This document shows, piece after piece, positions 43,563 to 53,374 of a stretch of 64,000 bases of DNA (within the stretch, counting starts at the first letter, position 1; each line of letters begins with the position of its first letter). The stretch spans positions 620,001 to 684,000 of the forward strand of contig NZ_CP046172.1 in the NCBI RefSeq assembly GCF_011801145.1, in the 5' to 3' direction. The stretch comes from Nocardia arthritidis (GTDB lineage Bacteria; Actinomycetota; Actinomycetes; Mycobacteriales; Mycobacteriaceae). Below the pieces are notes generated by a model. The model ran no database searches, had not been told where the DNA came from, and was given only the letters and a program-made list of their open reading frames with translations. The translations under genes were made by a program, and so were the position numbers.

Positions 43563-43930
43563 CTCCGGCGATAGCCGAGTGGAAAGTGGCTGCGTCGGTT
43601 GCCTTTCCGATTGAAATAGATCGGCGCTATCGCCGCGACCGAAAAGTCACAAAACGGTTGCGTTGTGCCCGGGGATAGCGATTGTCGATCATGTGGGTCA
43701 TCGCCCGGATCGGACAAATGCCGCGCGGGGTGAAACGCCGTCCTCGGGCGCGGAACTCGTTGTGTCGTCCGAATACTCGGCAATAGCCGTGATCTATTGC
43801 GATGCGGGAGGGGTGTGCTCGCCGCCGGGGACGTGATCGGCGGTCGAAGGCGGCTCGAACAAGCGACCGGCCAAAACAAACTGTTCGGTCCTGTCCGGTT
43901 TTGACCGGGTTTGGTGCCTAGGATTCGGAT
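43563..43930. other. Gene-free region before pepC
   Basis: These 368 bp show no credible gene on either strand and are less GC-rich than their surroundings in places. The only element I can name is a TAGGAT -10 (43919-43924), 6 nt before the pepC ATG. No clear -35 or palindrome is visible. Confidence 0.5.
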
Positions 43931-45328
43931 ATGCCCGTATCCACCACCGCCGCCACCGCAGTCGGACTGTGCGACTTCGTCGATTCCGCGCCGTCCCCGT
44001 TCCACGTCTGCCGCACGGTGGCACGGGAGTTGGAGGGCCACGGATTCACCCGGCTGCCGGAGTCGTCGCCGTGGCCGCTGGCCGATGTGGCGCGCCAGTA
44101 CCCGTGGGGTGCGGCCAATCGGCAGCACCAGTCGGACGGCGCGGGACGGCATTACGTCATCCGCGGCGGGTCGCTGATCGCCTGGGCCGCTCCGGATTCG
44201 CTGGGCGCGGCCCCGTTCCGCATCGTCGGCGCGCACAGCGACAGCCCGAACCTGCGCGTCAAACAGCATCCGGATCTGTCCATCGCGGGCTGGCAGCTGG
44301 TCGGGCTGGAGCCGTACGGCGGCGCATGGCTCAACTCCTGGCTCGACCGCGACCTCGGCCTGTCCGGCCGGCTCAGCGTGCGCGACGGAAATGCGGTGAG
44401 CGAGCGGTTGGTTCGCATCGATGAGCCGATCCTGCGGGTGCCGCAGCTGGCCATCCACCTGTCCGACGACCGGCGCGGGGTGTCACTCGATCCACAGCGG
44501 CATCTGAACGCCGTGTGGGGCATCGGCGCCGAACCGCGCTCGTTCCTCGACTTCGTCGCCGAACACGCCAATGTCGACCCGGAGTCGGTGCTCGGCTGGG
44601 AGCTGATGGCACACGACCTTTCGCCGAGCCGCCTCGTCGGGCGCGACCGCGACCTGGTCAGCGCGCCCCGGCTGGACAACCAGGCCACCTGCTACGCGGG
44701 TATGCGCGCCTTCCTCGCCGCGATCGCCGAACCGGGCGCGGCGATCCCGGTGCTGGCGATCTTCGATCACGAGGAGGTCGGCAGCCAGTCGGACCGGGGC
44801 GCGCAGTCCGAATTCCTGCCGTCGGTGCTGGAGCGGGTCGTGCTGGCCCGCGGCGGCGGCCGCGCGGAATATCTGGCGGCGATCGCCGGATCCGTTTGCG
44901 CCTCGGGCGATATGGCGCACGCGACGCACCCCAACTACCCGGACCGGCACGAGCCGGCGCACCGCATCGAGGTGAACGGCGGCCCGGTGCTGAAGGTCAA
45001 CCAGAACCTGCGCTACGCGACGGACGCCGCGGGCGCGGGCGCCTTCGCGCTGGCCTGTGCGCAGGCCGATGTGCCGTTGCAGCGCTATGTGCACCGCGCG
45101 GATCTGCCGTGCGGCTCGACCATCGGACCGATGACCGCCGCCCGCACCGGCATGACCACCGTGGATGTCGGCGCCGCCCAGTTGGCCATGCATTCGGCCA
45201 GGGAGCTGATGGGCGCCGCCGACATCACCTCCTACGCCGCGGCGCTGGCCGCCTTCCTGACGCCCGCGGTGACCGGGCGGTACGTGGTGGCCGCGAATAC
45301 GAACACCGCCAGGGTCGCGATCACGTAG
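43931..45328 (+). CDS. pepC: M18-family aminopeptidase
   Basis: The 465-residue metallo-aminopeptidase has [15 protein letters not shown] (metal His), [23 protein letters not shown], the catalytic and metal Glu-Glu in [10 protein letters not shown], and the late His in [16 protein letters not shown]. It removes N-terminal acidic or neutral residues from peptides. The normal end of the family is near LAAFLTP; about 20 further residues read into the 3' end of the converging mannosyltransferase, a 97-bp antisense overlap. In M. tuberculosis pepC also lies between purQ and purL. Confidence 0.92.
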   Translation: MPVSTTAATAVGLCDFVDSAPSPFHVCRTVARELEGHGFTRLPESSPWPLADVARQYPWGAANRQHQSDGAGRHYVIRGGSLIAWAAPDSLGAAPFRIVGAHSDSPNLRVKQHPDLSIAGWQLVGLEPYGGAWLNSWLDRDLGLSGRLSVRDGNAVSERLVRIDEPILRVPQLAIHLSDDRRGVSLDPQRHLNAVWGIGAEPRSFLDFVAEHANVDPESVLGWELMAHDLSPSRLVGRDRDLVSAPRLDNQATCYAGMRAFLAAIAEPGAAIPVLAIFDHEEVGSQSDRGAQSEFLPSVLERVVLARGGGRAEYLAAIAGSVCASGDMAHATHPNYPDRHEPAHRIEVNGGPVLKVNQNLRYATDAAGAGAFALACAQADVPLQRYVHRADLPCGSTIGPMTAARTGMTTVDVGAAQLAMHSARELMGAADITSYAAALAAFLTPAVTGRYVVAANTNTARVAIT

Positions 45329-46497
45329 CTGCTGCCGATCACCTGCTGCCACCAGGCCCAACCCAATTCGCGGTCGTTGCTGTGCGGCAGCAGCCACTGC
45401 GGGCCGATCAGGAACAGCAGGCCGAATCCGGCGACGGCCGCGACGAATCCGCGATTGCGTTTACCTTTGGCGATGGCATCGGCGGCGACGACCAGCGCGG
45501 GCGCCACCCACACCCAGTGATGCGACCAGGACACCGGCGAAACCAGCAGCACGGCAGCGGCATTCACCAGCAGCGCCGCCACCGTGGCACCGGCCCCGAT
45601 GAGCCGGTGCATCCACACCGCGGCCAGCGCGACGGCCATCGCCGAAAGCGCGACCCATATCACCGTGGCCAGCGAGTTGGATACCCCGAGCCGGAACGCC
45701 AAACCCTTGATCGACTGGTTGCCCGCGAAGAACGGCGGGCCGATGCGCCCGGTATCGGCGAGCGTGTGGAACCAGTACTCGACCGAATCGCTCGGGAACA
45801 GCGCGAATCCGATGCCGACCGCGACGGCGGCCGAGATCACCAGCGTGACGGCCGCCTTCCAATCCCGGCGCAGCAGGAAGTAGAGCAGGTATCCGGCCGG
45901 GATCAGCTTGACCGAAACGGCGATGCCGATCAGCATGCCGCGCGGCCAAAATGGTTTGCGGACAAGGCAATCCAGCGTGATCGCGGCCATCAGCACCAGG
46001 TTGATCTGGCCGAATCCGAAGGTCTGGCGCAGCGGTTCGAGCACCTGGGTCACCGCGATGATCGCGATGACCAGGGTCAGCATCGTCATCCGGGACAGGC
46101 CGGGACGGATGCGGGCCAGCACCAGCCAGAGCGTGATGCCGAGGCTGAACAGCGAGGTGGCCAGCACCAGCACCTCGGCGAGCGCGAGCGGCATCAGCGA
46201 AAGCGGTGCGAAGAACAGCGCGGCCAGCGGCGGATAGGTGAACGGCAACCCGATTCCGGCGACCGGGGGCATCGGACCGTATAGCTCGCCGTCGTTCAAC
46301 CAGACCCGCGCACCGTTGCGATAGACCTGCAGGTCGATATAGCCGGACCACCAGTGCGCGAGCAGCGAGACCACCGCCGACACCGCGAACAGGGCGATGG
46401 CGGCGATCAGCCAGCGCACGGAAGAGGGTGGCTCGGAGGCGGATTCGGCCTCGTCCACCGGTTCGGAATTCGCGATATCCGGCCGCGCCTCGTCCAT
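45232..46497 (-). CDS. GT87 polyprenol-phosphate-mannose alpha-1,2-mannosyltransferase
   Basis: The 421-residue membrane glycosyltransferase (GT-C) has about ten helices, with [24 protein letters not shown] in the first outer loop (the conserved acidic site) and [19 protein letters not shown]. This is the GT87/DUF2029 pattern of enzymes adding alpha-1,2-mannose to lipoarabinomannan or PIM. The exact acceptor is unknown. The frame opens at 46728; ATG 46497 gives the usual length, while GTG 46545 or 46551 is possible. It converges on and overlaps pepC. Confidence 0.85.
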   Translation of the reverse strand: MDEARPDIANSEPVDEAESASEPPSSVRWLIAAIALFAVSAVVSLLAHWWSGYIDLQVYRNGARVWLNDGELYGPMPPVAGIGLPFTYPPLAALFFAPLSLMPLALAEVLVLATSLFSLGITLWLVLARIRPGLSRMTMLTLVIAIIAVTQVLEPLRQTFGFGQINLVLMAAITLDCLVRKPFWPRGMLIGIAVSVKLIPAGYLLYFLLRRDWKAAVTLVISAAVAVGIGFALFPSDSVEYWFHTLADTGRIGPPFFAGNQSIKGLAFRLGVSNSLATVIWVALSAMAVALAAVWMHRLIGAGATVAALLVNAAAVLLVSPVSWSHHWVWVAPALVVAADAIAKGKRNRGFVAAVAGFGLLFLIGPQWLLPHSNDRELGWAWWQQVIGSSYVIATLAVFVFAATTYRPVTAGVRKAASAAA

Positions 46498-46683
46498 AGC
46501 GACAGACTGCTCGCCCGGATGCGCGACCCCCGATCCATCGTTCACCGCCACAGGGTATCGGTTGCGGGCGAACCGGTGGTTCCGCATACCCGCGCGCCCA
46601 ACACGCCACTTCGTCGAGGGTGGTAGACGTCGGACCGGACGCCTGCTAAGGCCCTCACCTGCGGGGGCGGTAAACGCTGCCTC

Positions 46684-46787
46684 TAGACTGAGCGCCAGGC
46701 ATCTCGCCGCGACTTCGTCGGCTGCCACCCAGGGGCTTGCCCCACCCTTGCCGACCCCATGCCCGGCCGAAAGGACCCTGGTACTCC
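46684..46787 (+). promoter_or_regulatory. purL promoter and 5' leader
   Basis: A TAGACT -10 (46684-46689) lies about 98 bp before the GTG of purL, leaving a leader of roughly 90 nt, unlike the leaderless purD and purB. The leader holds a hairpin GGGGC-TT-GCCCC (46732-46743). Near the start the purines AAAGGACC provide the ribosome site. I recognise no known riboswitch. Confidence 0.5.
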
Positions 46788-49082
46788 GTGACTCCGCAGG
46801 TCGACACCGTCAGCGCAGCCGCAGCAACCCCCGATGTACCGCAGCCCTACAAGGAATTGGGGCTCAAGGACGACGAGTACGCCCGCATCAGGGAGATCCT
46901 CGGGCGCAGGCCTACGGATGCCGAGCTGGCCATGTACTCGGTGATGTGGAGCGAACACTGCTCCTACAAGTCCTCGAAGGTGCATCTGCGCTACTTCGGC
47001 GAAACCACCACCGATGAGATGCGCGCGTCCATGTTGGCGGGCATCGGCGAGAACGCGGGCGTCGTCGATATCGGCGACGGATGGGCGGTCACCTTCAAGG
47101 TGGAGAGCCACAATCACCCGTCCTATGTCGAGCCGTATCAGGGCGCGGCCACCGGCGTCGGCGGCATCGTGCGCGACATCATGGCGATGGGCGCCCGGCC
47201 GATCGCGGTGATGGATCAGCTGCGGTTCGGTGCGGCGGACGCGCCCGACACCCGGCGCGTCGTCGACGGCGTCGTGCGCGGCGTCGGCGGCTACGGCAAT
47301 TCGCTCGGCCTGCCGAATGTCGGCGGCGAGACCGTTTTCGACGCCTCGTACCAGGGCAATCCGCTGGTGAACGCGCTGTGCGCCGGTGTGATGCGGGTCG
47401 AGGATCTGCATCTGGCCTTCGCGTCCGGCAAGGGCAACAAGATCATTCTGTTCGGCGCGCGCACCGGTCTCGACGGTATCGGCGGCGTCTCGGTGCTGGC
47501 CTCGGACACCTTCTCCGGTGACGAGTCGGGCACCGGCCGCAAGAAGCTGCCGAGCGTGCAGGTCGGCGACCCGTTCGCGGAGAAGGTGCTCATCGAGTGC
47601 TGCCTCGAGCTGTACGCGGCCCGGCTGGTGGTCGGCATCCAGGACCTCGGCGGTGCCGGATTGTCTTGCGCCACTTCCGAACTCGCGGCCGCAGGTGATG
47701 GTGGCATGCATATCGACCTGACCAAGGTGCCGCTGCGGGCCAAGAATATGACCCCGGCCGAGATTCTCTCCAGCGAATCGCAGGAGCGCATGTGCGCCGT
47801 GGTCACCCCGGACAATGTCGACGCGTTCATGGCGGTGTGCCGCAAGTGGGATGTGCTGGCCACGGTGATCGGCGAGGTCACCGACGGCGACCGGCTCGTC
47901 GTCACCTGGCACGGCGAGACCGTCGTCGACGTGCCGCCGCGCACCGTCGCGCACGAGGGCCCGGTCTATCAGCGCCCGGTGCGCCGCCCCGACGAACAGG
48001 ACGCACTGATCGCCGACACACCCGATCGGCTGAGCCGTCCGAAGACCGGCGAGGAGCTGCGGGAAACGTTGCTGCGCATGGTGTCCAGCCCGCAGCTGTG
48101 CAGCCGCAGGTGGATCATCGAACAGTACGACCGCTACGTGCGCGGCAACACCGTGCTCGCCGAGCACGCCGACGCGGGCGTCGTCCGGATCGATGAGACA
48201 TCCGGCCGCGGTATCGCGCTGGCCACCGACGCGTCCGGCCGCTACACCAAACTCGACCCCTACACCGGTGCACAGCTGGCGCTGGCCGAGGCGTTCCGCA
48301 ATGTCGCGACCACCGGCGCGACGCCGAAGGCCGTCACCAACTGCCTCAACTTCGGTTCCCCCGAGGATCCCGGCGTGATGTGGCAGTTCCAGCAGGCCGT
48401 GCGCGGTCTCGCGGATGGCTGTGTGGCCCTTGGCATTCCGGTTACCGGCGGCAACGTCAGCTTCTACAACCAGACCGGGCAGGACGCCATCCTGCCGACG
48501 CCGGTGGTCGGCGTGCTCGGCGTGATCGACGACGTGCACCGCCGCATCCCCACCGGGCTCGGCCTCGAACCGGGCGAGACGCTGATCCTGCTCGGCGAAA
48601 CCCGGGACGAATTCGGCGGTTCCATCTGGTCGCAGGTGGCGCACGACCACCTCGGTGGCCTGCCGCCGAAGGTCGACTTCGCCCGTGAACAGCTGCTCGC
48701 CGAGGTGCTCACCGCCGGTTCGCGCGACGGCATGATCAGCGCGGCGCACGACCTTTCGGAGGGCGGCCTCGCACAGGCCGTCGTCGAGGCCGCGCTGGCG
48801 GGCGAAACCGGTTGCCGCATCCTGCTTCCCGAGGGCGCCGACCCGTTCGTCACGCTGTTCTCCGAATCGGCGGGCCGGGTGCTCGTCGCGGTGCCGCGCT
48901 CGGAGGAGACCAGGTTCACCCGCATGTGCGATGCGCGCGAATTGCCTTGGGTGCGTATCGGCGTCGTCGATCAGGGCTCGGATTCCGTTGAGGTGCAAGG
49001 GCAGTTCTCGGTCACCATGGCGGAGCTGCGCGAGGCCTTCGAAGGCACATTGCCCAAGCTCTTCGGGAAGTTCGCCGGCTGA
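46788..49082 (+). CDS. purL: FGAM synthase subunit PurL
   Basis: The 764-residue PurL of the small (PurSQL) type has [82 protein letters not shown] and [17 protein letters not shown]. It uses ATP and ammonia to amidate FGAR. I chose GTG 46788, as the family starts near here and the earlier 17 codons lie in the leader. A UUCG-loop terminator follows. Confidence 0.97.
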   Translation: MTPQVDTVSAAAATPDVPQPYKELGLKDDEYARIREILGRRPTDAELAMYSVMWSEHCSYKSSKVHLRYFGETTTDEMRASMLAGIGENAGVVDIGDGWAVTFKVESHNHPSYVEPYQGAATGVGGIVRDIMAMGARPIAVMDQLRFGAADAPDTRRVVDGVVRGVGGYGNSLGLPNVGGETVFDASYQGNPLVNALCAGVMRVEDLHLAFASGKGNKIILFGARTGLDGIGGVSVLASDTFSGDESGTGRKKLPSVQVGDPFAEKVLIECCLELYAARLVVGIQDLGGAGLSCATSELAAAGDGGMHIDLTKVPLRAKNMTPAEILSSESQERMCAVVTPDNVDAFMAVCRKWDVLATVIGEVTDGDRLVVTWHGETVVDVPPRTVAHEGPVYQRPVRRPDEQDALIADTPDRLSRPKTGEELRETLLRMVSSPQLCSRRWIIEQYDRYVRGNTVLAEHADAGVVRIDETSGRGIALATDASGRYTKLDPYTGAQLALAEAFRNVATTGATPKAVTNCLNFGSPEDPGVMWQFQQAVRGLADGCVALGIPVTGGNVSFYNQTGQDAILPTPVVGVLGVIDDVHRRIPTGLGLEPGETLILLGETRDEFGGSIWSQVAHDHLGGLPPKVDFAREQLLAEVLTAGSRDGMISAAHDLSEGGLAQAVVEAALAGETGCRILLPEGADPFVTLFSESAGRVLVAVPRSEETRFTRMCDARELPWVRIGVVDQGSDSVEVQGQFSVTMAELREAFEGTLPKLFGKFAG

Positions 49083-49087
49083 GGCGG

Positions 49088-49107
49088 GGCGGGGCTTCGG
49101 CCTCGCC
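49088..49107 (+). terminator. Terminator after purL
   Basis: GGCGGGGC pairs with GCCTCGCC (one G-U) around a TTCG tetraloop, 5 bp after the purL stop. Confidence 0.7.
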
Positions 49108-49142
49108 CACCGCGCGAGTGTGATCTCCGACCTGGCTACCGC

Positions 49143-50930
49143 GTGGCGGACCCGGCAACGCGCCCGATGCCGGTACCGGACAGCCATACTGTTGCGGTGT
49201 CCGAGACCGCCGCGACCCTGACGAGGCTGCGTGACCGCAGCGTCGTGGTCATCCGGCGCATCGAGCGGATCATCGACCTCAATTACGTCGGGCTGGTCGT
49301 CGCGACCGTATTCTTCGCGCTCTCGGTGACGCCGTCGCTGGTGCCGCGCGATTGGCTGTTCCAGGGGTTGATCAGCGGTATCAACGCCGCGCTCGGATAC
49401 GGGCTCGGCTGCGTGCTGGAATGGTTGTTCCGGCTGTGGGTCCGGCCGCGGATCAAGTGGGCCGGGCCGTCCGTCCGGATCCGCGACGCGATCAAATCGG
49501 CGATCCTGTTCCTCTCCGCGCTGACCGCGGCCGCGATGCTGGTGCAGTCGGCGCGCTGGCAGCGGGAGATCACCGCGCTGATGGGGATGACCGGCACCAC
49601 GACACCGGCCTATCTGCGCACCGGACTGCTGAGCGTGGCGGTCGGCATGGCCGTCATCGCGGTGTACCGGACGTTGCGCGAGATCATCCTTTTTCTGGCC
49701 CGCTGGCTGATGCGCTGGGTGCGCATACCGCGCGAGCTCGCGACGTTCGCGGGCTTCCTGGTGCTGGTGATCCTGATCGTCACCATCTACAACGGTGTCG
49801 CGGTGCGCGCCTTCTTCGCGGTGGCCAATTCCGCGTTCAGCGTGCGCAACGACCACACCTCACAGAACGCGGTGCAGCCGCAGCAGCCGCAGCGTTCCGG
49901 CAGCCCGGAGTCGCTGGCGAAATGGGAGACGCTCGGTTTCGAGGGGCGCTGGTTCGTCTCGCACGGGCCGACCGCCAGCCGGATCACCGCCATCACCGGA
50001 CGCGCCGCCAAGGAACCGATCCGCGCCTACGTCGGCCTCGAATCGGCGAAAAACGGTGTGACGCGGGAACAACTGGCGGTCGACGAACTCGAGCGGATGC
50101 ACGCGTTCGACCGGAAGGTGCTCGTCGTCATCACCACCACCGGCACCGGATGGGTGAATTCCCTTGCCGCAGGGGCGATCGAGTACATGTACGGCGGTGA
50201 CACCGCGCTGGTGGCCACCCAGTACTCGTACCTGCCGAGCGTGCTCTCGTTCCTGGCGGACCGCGGAAAGGCCACCGACGCAGGGAAGAAGCTGTTCGAC
50301 GCGGTGTACGAGCATTGGTCGGCCCGGCCGCCCGATGCGCGGCCGAAGCTGTTCGTCTACGGCGAGAGCCTGGGTTCGCAGGGTTCCGAGGCGGCCTTCG
50401 ACGGTCTGGCCGATCTGCGCGCCAAGGTGGACGGTGCGCTGTGGGTCGGGCCGCCGAATTCGAATCGGCTGTGGCGTCAGTTCGTCACGCGGCGCGACCC
50501 GGGATCGCGCGAGGTGCAACCGGTGTACGCGGACGGGCTGGTGGTCCGATTCGCCTCGGACAGTGCCGATTTGGCTCGGCCGTCGACCGAATGGCGAGAG
50601 CCGCGCATCGCCTATCTGCAGCACGCGTCCGACCCGATCGTCTGGTGGTCGACGGATTTGATTTTCTCCCAGCCTGATTGGCTGTCCGAACCGCGCGGCT
50701 CCGATGTCACCTCGCAGATGCGCTGGTGGCCGTTCGTCACCTTCTGGCAGGTGGCGGCCGATCTCACCAATGCGCAGGGTGTCACCGACGGGCACGGGCA
50801 CCGGTACGGCAGCCTGGTCCTCGACGGCTGGGTCGCCGTCGCCGAACCGCCGGGCTGGACCGCTGACCTCGCGGACCGGGTGCGCGCGGAACTGGAATCC
50901 GCCGAAGACAACGAGCGGAAGACCAAGTGA
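49143..50930 (+). CDS. Membrane alpha/beta-hydrolase family protein
   Basis: The 595-residue protein has about five N-terminal membrane helices (roughly 45-235; DLNYVGLVVATVFFALSVTPSLVPRDW opens the first) and a C-terminal hydrolase domain. The nucleophile is the Ser in YGESLGSQGSE; LQHASDPIVWWS and TDGHGHRYG hold the probable Asp and His. It resembles the Abhydrolase_9 family of actinobacterial membrane esterases; no substrate is known. GTG 49197 is a possible shorter start. It overlaps the next gene by 4 bp. Confidence 0.83.
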   Translation: MADPATRPMPVPDSHTVAVSETAATLTRLRDRSVVVIRRIERIIDLNYVGLVVATVFFALSVTPSLVPRDWLFQGLISGINAALGYGLGCVLEWLFRLWVRPRIKWAGPSVRIRDAIKSAILFLSALTAAAMLVQSARWQREITALMGMTGTTTPAYLRTGLLSVAVGMAVIAVYRTLREIILFLARWLMRWVRIPRELATFAGFLVLVILIVTIYNGVAVRAFFAVANSAFSVRNDHTSQNAVQPQQPQRSGSPESLAKWETLGFEGRWFVSHGPTASRITAITGRAAKEPIRAYVGLESAKNGVTREQLAVDELERMHAFDRKVLVVITTTGTGWVNSLAAGAIEYMYGGDTALVATQYSYLPSVLSFLADRGKATDAGKKLFDAVYEHWSARPPDARPKLFVYGESLGSQGSEAAFDGLADLRAKVDGALWVGPPNSNRLWRQFVTRRDPGSREVQPVYADGLVVRFASDSADLARPSTEWREPRIAYLQHASDPIVWWSTDLIFSQPDWLSEPRGSDVTSQMRWWPFVTFWQVAADLTNAQGVTDGHGHRYGSLVLDGWVAVAEPPGWTADLADRVRAELESAEDNERKTK

Positions 50931-51532
50931 GAGTTGTTGCGGCCATTGGTCTTCCGCTGATCTGGAGTGATGCGGTGCTGCCCCGGCTCGGGCTCGGGAT
51001 ACGCGGGCGCACGGTGGCCAATGCCGGATTCGCCACCGGGTATTCGCTGGTTTTCGGTGGGCGACCGAACTGGTTGTCGGCCAAGGGGTTCCGGTACGGT
51101 CTCGGCGCTGGTTCGGTAATTGCCGCCGGTTACGCTGTCGCGCTTGCTGTTCCGTCGATGCGGAAACGGCTGCGCGGTTTCGGCGACCGGGCACCGGAAG
51201 TCTCGGTAGCCGAATGGGTCGGCGTGCACATTCCGGTCGGGACGGTGTACAGCGAGGAGATGGTCTTCCGGGCGACGCTGGATCCATTGCTGGACAACAC
51301 CTTTGGCGAGTCGGCCGGGTCGGTCCTCGGATCTGTGGTGTTCGGCTTCTGGCATATTCACCCAGCCCGCGCTGCCGGGGACAGCGTCCCAGTAGCGGTT
51401 GCGGCGACCACGGTCGGCGGCCTGGTGCTCGGCTGGCTGCGCCGCCGAACCGGCAGCGCGCTGGCTCCGGCGCTGCTGCACCTGGCGGTCAACGTAGGCG
51501 GGGCCGTCGCGCCACAGGTTGCCCGGGACTGA
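50927..51532 (+). CDS. CPBP-family intramembrane metalloprotease-like protein
   Basis: The 201-residue membrane protein has the CPBP/Abi motifs: Glu-Glu-x-x-x-Arg in YSEEMVFRATL, FGFWHIHPA and the His/Asn of ALLHLAVNVGG. These correspond to the active site of Rce1-type proteases. It is coupled to the hydrolase gene by a GTGA overlap. In mycobacteria a gene of this type (Rv0804) also follows purL. Confidence 0.83.
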   Translation: MRVVAAIGLPLIWSDAVLPRLGLGIRGRTVANAGFATGYSLVFGGRPNWLSAKGFRYGLGAGSVIAAGYAVALAVPSMRKRLRGFGDRAPEVSVAEWVGVHIPVGTVYSEEMVFRATLDPLLDNTFGESAGSVLGSVVFGFWHIHPARAAGDSVPVAVAATTVGGLVLGWLRRRTGSALAPALLHLAVNVGGAVAPQVARD

Positions 51533-51705
51533 AGGTCCGGGTGCGCGCTCTTCGGTTCGCGTAACGGCAATTGGCTTCTCGCGCTGGCTACCGCATGCAC
51601 GAGAAGCTGAAGCACGCGGGTGGCATCCGTCAGTGGGCTCTCTACCGGTCTGAAGTGCGCAAATAGCTAAGTCGACAACCAGATGTTGCAGACAGCGTTC
51701 CCGTA

Positions 51706-51742
51706 TGCGTACAGTGTTCGCAACACAGAAACACCGTACGCA
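51706..51742. promoter_or_regulatory. Large palindromic operator upstream of the beta-lactamase-like gene
   Basis: TGCGTACAGTGTT (51706-51718) and AACACCGTACGCA (51730-51742) form a 13-bp inverted repeat with one mismatch, around an 11-nt centre that contains AACAC again. It lies 28 bp before the start codon. The GTAC and GTGT core resembles operators of TetR-type repressors; no regulator gene adjoins. Confidence 0.7.
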
Positions 51743-51770
51743 ACAGACCTGAATAGCTAGGAGCAAGACA

Positions 51771-53234
51771 ATGTCGAAGCGCAGCACCGCCAGCTGGAAC
51801 ACCAAGGGTGAGTGGAAAGTTCAGGGCGAGTGGGGCACCGCCGACTCGACGGGCCGCCGGTTCCAGGTCGCCGACTGGCAGCGCCGGTTGGACACCCTGC
51901 GGGACAAGTACCACGTGCCGGGCGCGCAGCTGGCCGTGCTGGTCGATGGTGAGATCTTCGAGCTCGCAAGCGGCGTGTTGCATCGCGGGACTGGTGTCGA
52001 GGTGACCACCGATTCGGTATTCCTCTGCGGCTCGGTCGCCAAGACATACACCGCGACGATGATCATGATGCTGGTCGATCAGGGCAAGTTGGATCTGGAC
52101 GCGAAGGTGGTCGAGGTGCTGCCGGAGTTCGGCACACCCGATCCGGCCGACACCGCGGTGATCACCATCCGTCAATTGCTCAGCCACACCGGTGGTCTCA
52201 CGAACGACTTCAACCTCGACACCGGGCGCGGTGATGACTGCATCGCGAAATACGTTGCGGCGCTGCGTGAGGTCGCGCTGGACTGCCGCCCCGGCACCGC
52301 GATCTCCTACGGCAGCACGGGCTTCATGGTGCTCGGCCGGATCATCGAGGTGCTCACCGGTCTGACCTGGGACCAGGCCGTGCACGAGATGATCGCAGTC
52401 CCACTGGGTCTCGACCATCTGGTGACGTTGCCGGAGCAGGCGCTGAAGTTCCGGGTCGCGATGAGCCACCTCGGCGAGCCGGGGCAGTACCCGGAACCGA
52501 CGCCCGAATGGGATCTGATGCCGCGGTCGGTCTCGCCCGGCGCCCGAGTGATCAGCAGCGCGGGCGATATGGTGCGCTTCGCCCGCATGCACCTGGACGG
52601 CGGCCGGGCCGCCGATGGAACGTCCGTACTGTCCGCGGAAACCGTTGCGGCCATGCAGCGGCAGGAGATCGACGTGCCGGACAAGTGGACCGTCAGCGCC
52701 GATGGCTGGGGTCTCGGCTGGACCCTCTACAACTGGGACGGCATCAAGGGCATCGGCCACGACGGCGCGGCGATCGGCCAGTACGCCTACCTACGCGCGA
52801 TCCCAGCGGCCGGTGTCGCGGTCGCGCTGCTCACCAATGGTGGTGGCGCACGCGAGCTCTACGCGGACCTGTTCCGAGAGTTGTTGGCCGAGTTGGCCGG
52901 TGTGCGCATGCCGGAGCCGTTCGCACCGGCGAACCCGCCGATTCGCGTCGATATCGACCGCTTCGTCGGCGTCTACCAGCGTGCGGGCGTTGTCGTCACC
53001 GTGAGCAAGCGCGAGGACGGTTCCGCGCACCTGCTTTACGAATTCGTCGACGGCATGGCCGACCTGTCACCCGCGCTCAGTATGGATCTGGAGCCGGTCA
53101 GCGACACCGTATTCGCCGCGTCGGGCGCCGGACCCTCGTTCAGCGAAGGTTATATGCCGGTCGTGTTCGCCACCCTCGCCGATGGCACCGAATGCGTCTA
53201 CATCGGCATGCGTGCGACACCGAAAAAGCAGTGA
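51771..53234 (+). CDS. Serine beta-lactamase-fold hydrolase
   Basis: The 487-residue protein has the class C beta-lactamase/esterase motifs: Ser88-x-x-Lys91 in CGSVAKTY, Tyr180-Gly-Ser in ISYGSTGFM and HDG in GHDGAAIGQ. A C-terminal beta-rich domain follows (FVGVYQRAGVVVTVSK). It starts without a signal peptide, so it probably acts in the cytoplasm. TAGGAGC gives the ribosome site. The large palindrome upstream suggests tight repression, perhaps by a drug-responsive regulator. The substrate is unknown. Confidence 0.85.
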   Translation: MSKRSTASWNTKGEWKVQGEWGTADSTGRRFQVADWQRRLDTLRDKYHVPGAQLAVLVDGEIFELASGVLHRGTGVEVTTDSVFLCGSVAKTYTATMIMMLVDQGKLDLDAKVVEVLPEFGTPDPADTAVITIRQLLSHTGGLTNDFNLDTGRGDDCIAKYVAALREVALDCRPGTAISYGSTGFMVLGRIIEVLTGLTWDQAVHEMIAVPLGLDHLVTLPEQALKFRVAMSHLGEPGQYPEPTPEWDLMPRSVSPGARVISSAGDMVRFARMHLDGGRAADGTSVLSAETVAAMQRQEIDVPDKWTVSADGWGLGWTLYNWDGIKGIGHDGAAIGQYAYLRAIPAAGVAVALLTNGGGARELYADLFRELLAELAGVRMPEPFAPANPPIRVDIDRFVGVYQRAGVVVTVSKREDGSAHLLYEFVDGMADLSPALSMDLEPVSDTVFAASGAGPSFSEGYMPVVFATLADGTECVYIGMRATPKKQ

Positions 53235-53254
53235 CACAACCTAATTGGTCGATG

Positions 53255-53282
53255 TGAGGGCCGGGCAATCGCTCGGCCCTCA
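53255..53282 (+). terminator. Terminator after the beta-lactamase-like gene
   Basis: TGAGGGCCG pairs with CGGCCCTCA (9 bp) around a 10-nt loop, 20 bp after the stop codon and before the 3' end of the converging dehydrogenase gene. Confidence 0.7.
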
Positions 53283-53374
53283 GTCGTGCCCATGGCTCAA
53301 CGAGCTTTGGGACCGGCTCAGCGGTGCGGTCTCGAGCGCGGGCGGCGAGCCGGGAAGGGGCCTCTCGAATCGAC

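Noticed and set aside
46683..49856. 1057-codon open frame on the minus strand opposite purL
   Set aside because: It is an antisense shadow of purL and the next gene caused by high GC; its His/Arg/Gln/Asp-rich translation has no domain.
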